A DNA stretch of 64,000 nucleotides, from the NCBI RefSeq assembly GCF_024139115.2, contig NC_085139.1, positions 142,340,652 through 142,404,651 on the forward strand, written 5' to 3'. The stretch is from Armigeres subalbatus. Lineage: Eukaryota; Arthropoda; Insecta; Diptera; Culicidae. A program made the translations under genes and the position numbers. The notes under the pieces are model-generated. The model had not been told where the DNA came from, ran no database searches, and worked only from the letters and a program-made list of their open reading frames with translations. This document shows, in pieces, positions 10,861-21,764 of this stretch; positions within the stretch are counted from its first letter, which is position 1, and every line of letters begins with the position of its first letter.

Positions 10861-11130
10861 AATGGGGGTGAGAATAAGTCACTATTTCAACTACTTGAAT
10901 GCTTGAAGAATAAATTGAATGTATCTGAGGGCAAGATTACTAAAATATAAGAGTCCTTTTTGAACGATTTTGCTGTACGACCTCCAGACTGTCGGTGGGA
11001 GCGATGACCCATTCTCACCCCCCAGACCCATTAGCACCCCCGATGGCGGTACTGCGAATATTCTTGGAGGCGGCAAAATCAATCAATCGTACTCGTAGGC
11101 CGTTTTCTTTCGTCAGCCGGTGGCTTTCTC

Positions 11131-12059
11131 TATAGCAAAAATCTTTTTATGTACACTTGTTTTAATTAAATTTTCCAATTAAATATTCTAATTGTAGCCT
11201 GTTGATGCAACAACAAGAATGAAGACAATAAACAAACCAAATCCGTTGGATGTGAACACGGGGACCTCTTCCAGTTTTATAGTAACCGGACAATGCCAAG
11301 ATATTGGAAGCAATTAAGATCAACATAGGTACCCAGATCAAAAGGACAAGGGTTGCCTTTGGGAAAACATACATATTGGTCAACGGACCAAAATCATAAT
11401 TCTTGAATTCAACATGAAATCTGGGCTACTATTCACTAGTGAAACAGGGTGTGTATCAGTGGAGATTAGTCAACAGGAGCAGGTATTTATCAACAGATGC
11501 CTTACAATTGGGTCTCAAACATCCAGCTCCATTGTCAGTGCCACCAGAGACTGCAATTGAAATTCGGCCACACCTTACGTAAGGGCGGTAACCAAATATG
11601 CTAACATCAGAGGCATTGACAATAAGGGGAGATCCATTAATTCCGTAGCGCATAAATTTGTTATTTTGAACCCTCCTCCCTATGCCACACTTTATGAATG
11701 AATCATTCCATTTTTTCGTATGGATTGTCACAAGTAGTTTTTTTTTTTTCTTTATTTATGTGAATTTTGATATTTGGATCAGTTCTTCACTAAAAAGAAT
11801 TGAAAAATGCCTTATATTTATTTGGCAAATTGTATGATTTGTTCAAATTTAACAGAATAAAATGTAAATGTTTAGTAAAACTAAAGTTTTCTCGCTATTT
11901 TTCCATGCCAGTACTTATTAACGTACAACATTTTGAACCATTAATTATATTAATACTCTTTGAGCTGCCGGCTTTCGCTCAATTCGACATATCAGAAAAT
12001 TGACGAAATGAACAAAAGCAAATCCGTTCGTCTTATATTTCTCTCAATGTTTCTTCCGA
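11131..12059. other. No gene confidently seen
   Basis: Two adjacent minus-strand open frames (11,456-11,731, 91 codons with 4 Cys; 11,162-11,383, 73 codons with a hydrophobic N-terminus) could in principle be exons of something, but I find no splice pattern or family match. Left unassigned. Confidence 0.3.
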
Positions 12060-12189
12060 GAGATAAGGTTCTACTGGGATGATTAAATAATACTCAGACA
12101 GCCAATGTTTGGTCTCCCAATTTCACCCAACAGGTCTTATCACTTTATAGCGAAATAATTGTTCTCTTGTCCCGGTTAGTTCTACCAAA
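12060..12189 (+). promoter_or_regulatory. Predicted promoter of the 8-Cys gene pair
   Basis: A TATA-like TTTATAG at 12,144-12,150 is followed 33 bases later by GGTTAGTTC (about 12,174-12,182), a close variant of the arthropod initiator TCAGT. The predicted 5' leader would be only about 13 bases long before ATG at 12,190. Two GATA-type motifs, AGATAAGG (about 12,060) and CTTATC (about 12,136), are upstream; such sites are common in mosquito fat body and midgut genes. Prediction only. Confidence 0.5.
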
Positions 12190-12486
12190 ATGCGTTCTGT
12201 TTTGCTAGGTGTTGGTTTAGTACAGGTCGCCGCTGCATTACTAGGGTGTACCGTTGCTGCGCCAACGAACAGTGCCGATTGTCGTTGGGTTTACAAGTGT
12301 TGTGAATACGATACGGAACTGGGGGATATTTGCCGAAATTTGTGTCGCGATCCACAGATCATCTGTGATCCGAATACTGCAGAAGCATCACCTGAGCCTG
12401 CAATCGCACGACATATATTGTTCGCACGATCCTGCAACGAAGGGTACCGCCTGGATCATCGAGGCCAGTGCAGACTTGTGTTCTGA
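12190..12486 (+). CDS. Small secreted 8-cysteine protein (first of a tandem pair)
   Basis: A 98-aa protein I cannot assign to a named family. Residues 1-24 form a signal peptide (basic R2, hydrophobic run, Val-Ala-Ala before the likely cut at 24/25), so the product should be secreted. The mature part has eight cysteines at 31, 37, 38, 48, 52, 59, 82 and 94, enough for four disulfides, spaced C-x5-CC-x9-C-x3-C-x6-C-x22-C-x11-C. The block CRWVYKCC and the block C-x2-GY-x8-C-R recur in the next gene, so the two are paralogues. The start is the first ATG after a plausible TATA/initiator and has a good CCAAAATG context. It is a single uninterrupted frame. Role unknown; small disulfide-rich secreted proteins in insects include protease inhibitors, antimicrobial and salivary peptides, none shown here. 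Confidence 0.75.
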   Translation: MRSVLLGVGLVQVAAALLGCTVAAPTNSADCRWVYKCCEYDTELGDICRNLCRDPQIICDPNTAEASPEPAIARHILFARSCNEGYRLDHRGQCRLVF

Positions 12487-12491
12487 TTAGG

Positions 12492-12773
12492 ATGAGACGA
12501 TGGGTCATAGTCACAGCCATCATGTTTCATGTGTTGCAGATGGGTCAAGTTCAATGTGATTTTCCCAATAATGATGGTGAAGAGTGTGCGTGGGTTTATA
12601 GCTGTTGCCGCAGTGACGAAAGCAACAAATGTTTGGAGCTTTGTGAAAAACCTTCGATAGTATGCACTGATATGTCTATGGTGCCCCAACGAACTAGTAT
12701 ACTTACAAACTTTAGATGTCCAGAAGGGTACATGAAAGATAACAAAAATAAATGTCGGAAAATTGCTTTTTAA
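12492..12773 (+). CDS. Small secreted 8-cysteine protein (second of a tandem pair)
   Basis: A 93-aa paralogue of the preceding protein. Signal peptide about residues 1-22 (RR near the N-terminus, hydrophobic core, ending VQC). Eight mature cysteines at 32, 38, 39, 47, 51, 58, 76 and 88, spaced C-x5-CC-x7-C-x3-C-x6-C-x17-C-x11-C: five of the seven inter-cysteine spacings match the first protein and only two loops differ. Shared landmarks are CxWVYxCC and CxxGY. I chose ATG 12,492 rather than the in-frame ATG 12,468, which lies inside the upstream gene and would bury the signal peptide. It begins 5 bases after the upstream TGA and in another frame. An AATAAA lies inside the frame at 12,747-12,752, about 20 bases before the stop. 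No separate promoter is visible between the genes. Confidence 0.72.
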   Translation: MRRWVIVTAIMFHVLQMGQVQCDFPNNDGEECAWVYSCCRSDESNKCLELCEKPSIVCTDMSMVPQRTSILTNFRCPEGYMKDNKNKCRKIAF

Positions 12774-14550
12774 TCCATTTAGTTTGTTTTAACAGATGAC
12801 GTGACCATGACATATTAACATAGTTTATTTGTTTAATCAATGAGTTGAGATTATTATTTGTGTTTAAGTTAGATGTTAGACGTTACAATGGATCATATCA
12901 TTTTCAATTCTTGGAACATATTTTCCAACTGATTACCATATTTTAGCGTTGTTATAAATCCTGAAATTTTTCTTTATGAATACTCCCGAACCATTTTATG
13001 GATTTATGGCAGCGTTTTATACAAAAATCAGGTGTTTTTCACGAATCGCTTTTCATTTTTATATGGATCGTTTTTGCACATTTAACGGTACAAAGTAAGG
13101 GTTGCGTCCTAAATCATTCCTGACGTCTCGCAAGCGCTGTTTATGACAAGTGTGTGCTTTCTACTCTTTTGTTGTAGTTTTTACAAAAAAGTTCGAAAAG
13201 TTTTTGAAATTTGTTATTTTTGAGTAATTTTAAATGTAAAACCAAGTCAAATGCACATGAAATCTAAATGATTAAAATGAATGAGCCCAAAGTTTACTAA
13301 TCTGTCAAAGAATTGTTCTATAGACTAAAAGAATTAATAAGGGTTAGGCATTTTCAAACATTACTCGTTATTATTTTACTATGGTTTACTATGGCTCAAA
13401 AGCTCAACTTTGAATCAGGATTGTGCCACTTTTGCAAATGTGTAAAATTCCATATAGCGGAATATCTTCAAGTTCTAAGCTAACCAACGCCTCATGTTAA
13501 AGCACACGCCACCCTGCATAACCTTTTTGAAAAGATGCAGGATTTTCAGATATATGTAAGTAAAATGCATAAAAAGTCACTGTTTTTGTACCCTTTTTTA
13601 CAAAAACTCCTCCCCGCAAGGTACTCGCCCACCTATGGTCGGTCGTAGGTAACGTTCTGAAAGATGATTCAATTATCTTTCGAAACAGTCCTAAAAAATC
13701 CGAAATTATCCAAACGATAAAAGAGTTATAACGATTCCAACTCAAGAGCACAGACAACGTAAGTTTTTTGGTAAAAGTACACTGCATCGCTTATAGGTAC
13801 ATATTGGTTTTCAAAAAAAGCACTCATGCTGTTATGTTTGATGCTGCCTTCCTTTTTTCATTTTTTCATTTCATCTTTTCAGGTTTCAGGATAAGTATCT
13901 TTTTTTCAATATTTGGACACATCATAACTTCTGAGCTTGTTTTTAGTAAACTCTCCCTTACTCGATATTGAGTAGTCGAGATCGAGTTAGAGGGGCAAAA
14001 TATTACATCGAGGTAGAGAACAAATTATTAAATGATCATAAATAAGTGATCAAGTGCTCATAATTTAGCCTTGAGTAGTGAAGAACTAATGGTAGAGGTT
14101 TACTTATTTATATTCTTTACGTTCCACGAATTCAAATAATTCATCTTCTTCATTATATTCCTTAATGACGTTTCAGCGGGTTTACGTAAAAAAAAATACT
14201 CATATTTTTTCATCTTTCGTACTCTATGAAGATATTTTCTGCTTTGATCAGTTTATTTTATATACTTCGTTCCTTTCTTCCAGTTCGATAGTTCCATTAA
14301 TATTGAATAACAGAGTATTAAGACTGTGAACTGTGCCATGTGATGTAAAGTGTCTTGATGTTATATACTTTATTCCCACTAAAAATATATGTTTGAATTT
14401 TACCATAAAATTGATCGGTTCTAGAAAATAATTAGGCAAAGGAAAAATTCAAAAAATCGTTATATTCATTATGTTGATCTCTTCATTCAAAAATATTCAT
14501 CGAATTCATTTTTGTTTGTAGCAGACCCGACGAACTTCAGCTAAACGAAA
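12774..14550. other. No gene seen
   Basis: AT-rich intergenic sequence, including a dispersed repeat at about 13,106-13,187 related to 9,405-9,483. Open frames at 13,497-13,787 (-) and 13,768-13,971 (+) have no recognisable features. Confidence 0.4.
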
Positions 14551-14776
14551 ATTGGCCTTCTTGATTTTTTTTTTTTGCATTCATGCATTCATCTGTTAGA
14601 TTAGGTGTTCCGTGTTTTCTTAACACTATCATCCTTATTTGCTATGTTATAGTTTTAGTTATTATTAATACATTTCAATTGCCTCTGGCAGTTAGAATTT
14701 TTCCTCTGGTTGAATTGAATGAACCATGTAGGAATTACAATGATTTCAACTTAAACTAATTTTAACCTATTTTATA

Positions 14777-15457
14777 CTAAGGGTACAAGGAGTTAATCGT
14801 TGCAATAGAAGATTGCAACGATTTTTGTCTAAAATTGGAAATTATTTTGTTGGACATTTGTTGCAATGTCTCAATATTAGAAATTCTATGAACTTCATTG
14901 GTACTATACCACGGAGGCAACTTCAGAATCATTTTCAGAATTTTATTTTGAATCCTCTGAAGTGCCTTCTTTCTGGTATTGCAGCAACTAGTCCATATTG
15001 GCACAGCATACAACATGGCAGGTCTAAAAATTTGTTTGTAAATCAAAAGTTTGTTCTTAAGACAAAGTTTTGATTTTCTGTTTATAAGTGGATATAGACA
15101 CTTAATATATTTGTTACATTTGGCTTGAAGGCCTTCAATGTGATTTTTAAAAGTTAATTTCTGATCTAGCAGAAATCCTAACTTTTTTGCTTCGCTAGAC
15201 CAATTAATTGGAACCCCATTCATAGCGACAATATGTCTGCTAGAAGGTTTCAAATAAGAAGCTCTCGGCTTATGTGGGAAAATTATAAGCTGAGTTTTGG
15301 AAGCATTCAGGGAAATTTTCCATTTTGCAAGTAAGTGAGAAAATATCCAAACTTTTTGCAATCTACTACAAATGACACGAAGGTTTCGCCCTTTGGCGAG
15401 AAGGCCCGTGTCATTTGCAATCAACGATTTTTGACACCCTGATGGTAGATCAGGCAA
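14777..15457 (-). pseudogene. Jockey-clade ORF2, RT catalytic end and thumb
   Basis: Continues the RT. Where the catalytic F/Y-A-D-D box is expected, this copy reads LIANDTGLL, so one of the two aspartates is replaced by asparagine. Then follow LLAKWKISLNASKTQLIIF, the KKLGFLLDQKLTFKNHI block and the conserved C-terminal tail. The stop at 14,777 is about 200 bases from the poly(A) tail, a normal 3' UTR length. Confidence 0.85.
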
Positions 15458-15589
15458 GTCAGAAGTAAAATGTTATACAATATGGGCCCCAGTATGCTGC
15501 CTTGGGGACACTAGCCCTTACAGGTAATCTATCAGATTTAGAATTCTGATAGTTTACCTGCAGTGAGCGATCTGATAAATAATTTTGGA

Positions 15590-16462
15590 TCAGTTTAATG
15601 ATGTACGGAGGAAAATTAAATTCATCAATTTTACAATCAAACCTTCATGCCAAACACTGTCAAATGCTTTCTCTATATCAAGAAGAGCAACTCCAGTCGA
15701 ATATCCTTCAGATTTGTTGAGCCGAATTAAATTCGTTACTCTTAATAACTGATGGGTGGTTGAATGTCCATGGCGAAAACCAAATTGCTCATCAGCAAAA
15801 ATAGAATTGTCATTAATATGAACCATCATTCTATTTAAAATAATCTTTTCAAACAGTTTGCTTATTGACGAAAGCAAACTGATTGGGCGATAACTAGAAG
15901 CCTCAGCTGGATTTTTGTCCGGCTTCAAAATAGGAACAACTTTGGCGTTTTTCCATTTATCTGGGAAGTATGCCAATTGAAAACATTTGTTAAATATATT
16001 AACCAAAAAGGATAAAGAACTCTCAGGAAGTTTTTTGATAAGTATGTAGAAAATACCATCATCACCCGGTGCTTTCATATTTTTTAATTTTCTAGTAATA
16101 GATCTCACTTCATCCAAATTAGTTCCCAACGAAGGGTCAAAAACATTATCTTGGTTGAGAATGTCTTCGAAGCTTCGTGTAACCTGATCCTCAATTGGAC
16201 TAGTGAGACCTAGACTAAAATTATGGGCACTCTCGAACTGCTGAGCAAGTTTTTGAGCCTTTTCGCCATTTGTTAATAAAATTTTATTTCCCTCTTTAAG
16301 CGCTGGAATTGGCTTTTGAGGTTTTTTAAGAATTTTCGTTAATTTCCAAAAGGGTTTCGAACTGGGATCCAACTTCGTGACATTATTCTCAAAGTTGGTA
16401 TTTCTCAGAATAGCGAAACGTTTTTTAATTTCATTTTGCAAATCTCGCCAAATATCTTTCAA
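15590..16462 (-). pseudogene. Jockey-clade ORF2, reverse transcriptase N-terminal and palm
   Basis: About 290 residues with RT landmarks in order: APGDDGI, WKNAKVVPILKP, SSYRPISLLSSISKLFEKII, DEQFGFRHGHSTTHQLLR, and motif A ALLDIEKAFDSVWH with its catalytic Asp. The frame breaks after KLMNLIF, and the next conserved block (VPQGSILGPILYNI, around 15,470-15,510) is read in another frame. Confidence 0.88.
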
Positions 16463-16600
16463 TGCGAGTTCTTTGGTATTGCCTTCGCCTCACATTTTTA
16501 AGACGGATCAGTAGCTGAAGATCGTCGTCAATAATAATGGAGTTGAATTTAATTTCACATTTAGGAATTGCAATGCCTCTGGCTTCGACAATTAAATTTG

Positions 16601-17440
16601 TCAAAGATACGAGCGTATTGTCAATATCACTTTTGTATCCAAAGGAATATTAACATCAAAATTCCTATCGATATATGTTTTATATAAATCCCAATCAGCT
16701 CTATGATAATTAAAAGTAGAGCTGATTGGATTGTAAATGGCTTCTTGTGAGATTTCAAATGTCACAGGAAGGTGATCAGAGTCAAAGTCAGCATGAGTTA
16801 CCAATTGGCCACACAGCTGACTTGAATCCGTTAAAACTAAATCAATTGTAGAAGGATTTCGACTGGAAGAAAAACAAGTAGGGCCATTGGGATATTGAAT
16901 AGTATAATATCCCGCAGAACAATCTTCAAATAAAATTTTTCCGTTGGAATTGCTTTGAGCATTATTCCATGAACGGTGTTTGGCATTGAAGTCACCAATT
17001 ACGAAGAATTTTGATTTGTTGCGAGTCAGAATTTGAAGATCAGCTTTCAACAAATTATTTTGCTGCCCATTGCATTGAAAAGGCAAATAGGCTGCAATGA
17101 AGGAAAATTGACCAAAATTTGTTTCAACAGAAACTCCCAAGTTTTCAAAAACTTTGGTTTCAAACGAAGAAAATAATTTATGTTTGATACGTCTATTAAT
17201 GACAATGGCGACCCCACCACAGGCGCTGTCAAGACGATCATTTCTGTAGATAAAATAATTTGGATCTCTTTTAATGGAGAGTCCGGGCTTTAAGTAAGTT
17301 TCTGTTATAATGGCAATATGCACATTATGAACTGATAGGAAGTTGAATAATTCATCTTCCTTACCCTTTAAAGAGCGGGCATTCCAATTTAGAACTTTCA
17401 CACAATTATTTAGATCCATTAAAACGGAGTCCGATAACAA
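16601..17440 (-). pseudogene. Jockey-clade ORF2, endonuclease domain
   Basis: About 280 residues of an exonuclease-endonuclease-phosphatase fold that nicks target DNA to prime reverse transcription. The expected blocks appear in order: LNWNARSLKGK (residues about 17-27), AIITETYL with the catalytic Glu, GGVAIVINRR, FFVIGDFNAKHRSWNN, STIDLVLTDS and SDHLPVTFEI. All key residues look intact, and this is the best preserved part of the element. The frame is lost at the C-terminal end near 16,601, before the RT domain begins. Confidence 0.88.
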
Positions 17441-17638
17441 TTTTTTGTGTGTACTTTATACCAACCTGAACAGCTTCTGGTTTGGGATTTGCTTTGAACA
17501 TTGCATCAATCATGTGATGCTAATTGTTCAGTTAAAAAATCAAAATCGGAAGCAGTCATGCTACCTGAATCGGCAACATGAACGTTATTTTCCGTTGAGA
17601 CATGGGTATAAACCTCATTTTGAGAAGAGAAATTTTGT

Positions 17639-18820
17639 CTACCAGCAGCGATGTTTGCATACGTAGGTACATTCGAAAAATTGGAATTTACTGAAGTGCT
17701 TGCTACCCGTTGACGAGCGGCAAAATTTGTTTGTGAATTGTGGTGGGTATGAATTGCTCGACCGGTAACCGGTTTCGAGATTTGAGCGTTTGAAAATTTC
17801 TACCCGTCGAATCTGGGATCCGATTGGAATTTCCGTCATCAATTTTGCACGGGAATTCAAAACTTTTTTGCTTGAAGGGCATTCCCAGAAATTGGATTTA
17901 TGATTGCCCCCACAATTTCCACATTTAAATTTATTGGAATCTTCTCTCACAGGACATGCGTCCTTGGCGTGAGAGGTTCCACCACAAATCATGCATTTAG
18001 CATCCATGTGACAATGTTTGGTTCCATGACCCCACTTTTGGCACTTACGGCACTGGGTGGGGTTTTGGAAATTTCCCCCAGGCCTGCGGAAATGTTCCCA
18101 TGTAACACGGACATGGGACATAATACAGGCCTTTTCCAAACTTTTCATATTATTTAGTTCACTTTTGTTAAAATGAACTGAATAAAATTCTTCAGAAATG
18201 CCCCTCTGGGAAGTACCAGAGTGGGATTTCTTTTTCATCTTAATTACTTGGACTGGTTAAAATCCAAGTAATTGAGAAATTTCAATTTTAGTCTCATCCA
18301 GTGATATATCATCACTGGGAAAACCTTTCAAGACGACTTTGAACAATCGTTCAGTTTTGTCGTCGTATGTGAAGAATTTATGGCGCTTCTCAGTTAAATA
18401 CTGAAGAAGACGTTTGCGATCGTCAAAGGATCCCGGCAAAACGCGGCAGTCACCCCTCTTAGCAATCTGAAATGAAACCTTGATCCCCTGAAGGTTACTC
18501 AAAATCTCATTCCGGAAGCCAGAAAACTCGGCAACAGATACCACAATTGGCGGAATCTTTTGCTTTTTCGCATGAATCGAATCACCTGGGCTAGAGGTAT
18601 ATTCGATTTGCTCAATTTCATCATTAATCAAATCGAACTGATTGCTCAGTTCGATTGGAGAAGAATTATTTCCGATATTAGAGTTAGAAGGAATATCTGA
18701 ATTCTCCAGCTTCCTTCTATTTTTTCCGCGCTTTGGCAGGACGGTCTTGAAACCTTGTTTCTTTGAAGGAAGTGGAGAATTCAGAGACTCCCCCTTCCTC
18801 TTGTTTTTTATTAATGCTCA
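17639..18820 (-). pseudogene. Jockey-clade ORF1 (gag-like), broken
   Basis: Encodes the nucleic-acid-binding protein that packages retrotransposon RNA. The C-terminal half has two CCHC knuckles of standard spacing (CRKCQKWGHGTKHC, CMICGGTSHAKDAC) and a third with altered spacing (CGNCGGNHKSNFWEC). Breaks visible: the likely ATG at about 18,818 is out of frame with the body next to an A6 run; an in-frame TAA at 18,257-18,259 divides the body; and the frame is lost again near 17,700. The two main open pieces are 18,257-18,631 (read on from an upstream start) and 17,639-18,256. Confidence 0.85.
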
Positions 18821-19103
18821 TTGCTGAGCGTGGAGACGTGACCTTCTAAGAGGTTTTTTCCCAGAACGGTGTCCCTGCAGGATTACCACAGCTTGTCGGA
18901 ATTTTACTTCCGCAAACGGGTCCAACGTAAAACGAAGGCACGGGTCCTTGCAAAGATCGTAACGGGATCAGTGGGTACAAATAGCGCTAAGAAGCACCGT
19001 TGAAATTAAAATAGCTTCGGGTAGTATTAAAAACTTCCTTCCGCAAAGAGAGAAAGAACCGCACAGCACGAAAGCACGATGCGGTCTGATTGGCCTTCTT
19101 GAT

Positions 19104-19943
19104 GATTTTTTCTACCGTTTCTTTATTTTCACTCCTCATTCACTTTTCGCGAAAATTTGTGGTAAGCCATTTCAATAAATTGTGTTTTGACGGGAAAAAT
19201 ATAAAAAAATGCTTCCAAGCACAGAAAATATGGAGATGTTGTAAGTAAAAATATGGTATAATTTTATCGTCTTGAGTTTTCGCTTGTTTTTCATCGCTTT
19301 TGTTTCTTTTCTTTGTCTCGTTCCAGAGAGCGAGTAGTGGCGCTTAATCCTAGGCCTATATGTACACTGATGTACAAAAGTATTCGTCATGTTTTCATAG
19401 TAATCTATCTGAATTTATGCGAAGACAAGACAAGACAAGACAAAAGTACATTGCATCGCTTATTTTCAAGATTTTTCAAGCGAATTTGCAATTAGGGGAC
19501 AAATCTCGGCGAGTTTTACCAAACTATCAAAAATTAGGAGAATCGGTTGAAAACTAAAAACTGGCAGTTTTTCAAAATGGTCTGGGGTCATATTGATCCC
19601 AAAGCACAGACAAAAGGTTAAGAATAAGATTAAGTTTTCCAAATTCACGTGACCAAGAAGAACAACTACAATGAAACAGCAGTGAAGGGAAAAAACTGTA
19701 GACGGAACAGAGACAAGTAGCATCACAACATCACCAGCTTCAGTAGATGAAAGAAACATAGCAACTGTGATCTGGACTGGTAAAACAATCAAAAGTTAAG
19801 CGCCCAAGAAACTGGAAGACTAGCTCCACAAATACACCGATAAGAGACATAATGAAATGGAGAGTCTTGTGATAAAAATGCGAAAAGCAGAAATGGCTGT
19901 CCAATTCTGGCCTGTCTGCCATCGGAGTCATCGAGACCACCCT
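19104..19943. other. No gene; short microsatellite
   Basis: Contains a (GACAA)n tract at about 19,423-19,443, and ACAAAAGTATTCGTC at about 19,374, which resembles the Tc1-like terminal motif seen at 63,809. Otherwise nothing recognised. Confidence 0.45.
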
Positions 19944-20271
19944 ATTCCACAACCTTCTTCTTCTTTTTCTTCTTCTTCTTCTTGGCATTACATCCCCACA
20001 CTGTGACAGAGCCGCCTCGCAGCTTAGTGTTCATAAAGCACTTCCACAGTTATTAACTGCGAGGCTCCTAAGCCAGATTACCATTTTTGCATTCGTTTAT
20101 CATGGGGATAACACGATGATACTTTTATTCCCAGGGTAGTCGAGACCATTTCCAATCCAAAAATTGCCTAGACCGGCACCGGGAATCGAACCCAGCCACC
20201 CTAAGCATGGTCTTGCTTTGTAGCCTCGCGTCTTACCGCACGGCTAAGGAGGGCCCACATTCCACAACCTT
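19944..20271 (-). mobile_element. Feilai: Feilai SINE with 13-bp TSD
   Basis: ATTCCACAACCTT is repeated at 19,944-19,956 and 20,259-20,271. Between them is a complete SINE on the minus strand, from GGGCCCTCCTTAGCCGTGCG at its 5' end (about 20,257) through box B GGGTTCGATTCCC to an AAGAAGAAGAAG tail. Exact duplications and an intact tail make this one of the younger insertions here. Confidence 0.92.
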
Positions 20272-20289
20272 ATAACTAATAAATGAAAG

Positions 20290-20798
20290 TTAAGTCTTAA
20301 ACCTTCCACGAAGTCGCCGGCCTCAATCCGGTTCTCTGTTGAATATTGTTTTCACTATTCTTTCTTCAAACATTCGCACTGAGTGACCAATCCACTGTAG
20401 TCTGCCACTTTTTATCCGTTTCACAATATTTTCTTTTTTGTATACTTGATACAGCTCATGATTTAAGCTTCTGCACCGCACACAATTTTCAAGTATCCCT
20501 CCGAGTATTGTACGCAACACTTTTCTGTCGAAAATCCCGAAAGCTCTCCGATCCGCCTCTTTTAACGTCCATGCTTCATTTCCATAAAGGGCCACTGGTA
20601 AAATCAGAGTTTTATATAGAGCAAATTTCGTTTCCGTCTGCCTGTTGCGGGACCTAAGCTGGTTACGTAATCCGTAGAAAGGCCTATTCGCAGCAGCAAT
20701 ACGTCTTTTTACTTCACGAGAAACGTCATTGTCACATTTCACATTTCCAAGGTAAACAAATTCTTCAACAGCTTCAAACACATCCCCATCAAGTACTT
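20290..20798 (-). pseudogene. RTE-type RT C-terminal fragment
   Basis: Open minus-strand frame reading AVEEFVYLGNVKCDNDVSRE, RRIAAANRPFYGLRNQLRSR, ALYKTLILPVALYGNEAWTL, FGIFDRKVLRTILGG, then GRLQWIGHSVRM and FNREPD. This is the thumb and C-terminal tail of an RTE-like RT. The protein is cut at its N-terminal side, exactly where the poly(T) run at 20,799-20,808 begins, so the R1/LOA-type element appears to be inserted into or joined to it. Confidence 0.75.
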
Positions 20799-21399
20799 TT
20801 TTTTTCCTAAACAATGGAGGGGGAATCTGCTCAACAGACATCCTGGGTTGACCAGGAAGTGCGGGGTTAGGGATCACCGAGGGAGGCAGGACTACATTAC
20901 CGACCCGCTAAACCGTTTCCATTGCCGCCAAGCCCATAGTCCCTTCGGTACAACCAGAAAGTAATGCTTCAAAGGAGGGCCAGTGCACAACGCACCCTCG
21001 AGGTTAGCTGCGTGTCCTTGCAGCACCGAACATCGTAACTCGCTTTTCTAGAAGAACACCATGGTATCGTGCCAGCGCGTTGCCGGCTTTCCAGGTGGCC
21101 TTACCACGCCCTATGTCCTCGGAAGGTGGAAGGGTCGACTTCGCGCCTGCTTCCCTCTGCACGACTGGTATCAAGAATGATGATGCCGCGTGCATCCCAA
21201 ATTGACCTTTCTGCGATAGGGCCTATTCGCCAGCACACAGAGGGACTTGCCGACGCGAGGCCTACGCCTGCCCCAGCCTTGACGAGGACCCCTTTCCGTC
21301 CTCGGGCTCGGAACCCGCCTGGTTGTCCGACACCGTGAAAACGACGATACCATGTTGTTCTTCGCGCGACCACTTGTTCGATAAAAAGGATCGAGTTCG

Positions 21400-21747
21400 A
21401 CCACAGAGCATGACCACTGGTATGACCCATGAAGACAACTCCGTTCCCTTGGACCACCTCTTATTTGCGCCTGAACTAGCCATCCTTGAGTCCACGCGCC
21501 ACCTTATGTGTAGCTCCGAGATGATTTGGGCGATAGCCGATAAAACGGCGTTCCAGCCAACTTCATCTTTACACATCCTCCGAACTAGGTTGTCCGGGGT
21601 AGTGTCCAGACCACATGTGGCAAGCGTGTGGTCACGCATTGCGCGAAAACATGGACACAAGAGCAAGACGTGTTCCGCCGTTTCCTCTAAACCTGCGCAC
21701 ACGAAACACTCGGGCGAGGCCGAGCAAGCCAGCTGAGTTACCTGCAC
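21400..21747 (-). pseudogene. ORF2 C-terminal zinc-finger tail of R1/LOA-type element
   Basis: Reads QVTQLACSASPECFVCAGLE then ETAEHVLLLCPCFRAMRDHT, the Cys-x2-Cys...His...Cys motif near the C-terminus of R1- and LOA-type ORF2 proteins, followed by LVRRMCKDEVGWNAVLSAIA and ELHIRWRVD. It joins ORF1 sequence at about 21,740-21,765 with no endonuclease or RT between. Confidence 0.75.
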
Positions 21748-21764
21748 TGTGATTTTGCAGCACG

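Larger units (their letters stand above)
14551..19103 (-). mobile_element. Near full-length Jockey-clade non-LTR retrotransposon with 15-bp TSD
   Basis: ATTGGCCTTCTTGAT is present at 14,551-14,565 and 19,089-19,103, flanking about 4.5 kb. On the minus strand the element runs from about 19,088 (5' end) through a leader, an ORF1 with three zinc knuckles, and an ORF2 with endonuclease and reverse transcriptase, to a poly(A) tail (T-run at about 14,566-14,576). No RNase H domain is seen. This order and the gag type fit the Jockey clade; Juan-like elements are the obvious mosquito candidates, but I cannot confirm the family. ORF1 and ORF2 carry stops, frameshifts and a substituted catalytic motif, so it is inactive. 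A 5'-truncated relative lies at 40.67-42.63 kb. Confidence 0.9.

Noticed and set aside
11162..11731. Two minus-strand frames with hydrophobic or Cys-containing parts
   Set aside because: No signal-peptide order, splice pattern or family resemblance that would join them; kept only as an unassigned region.
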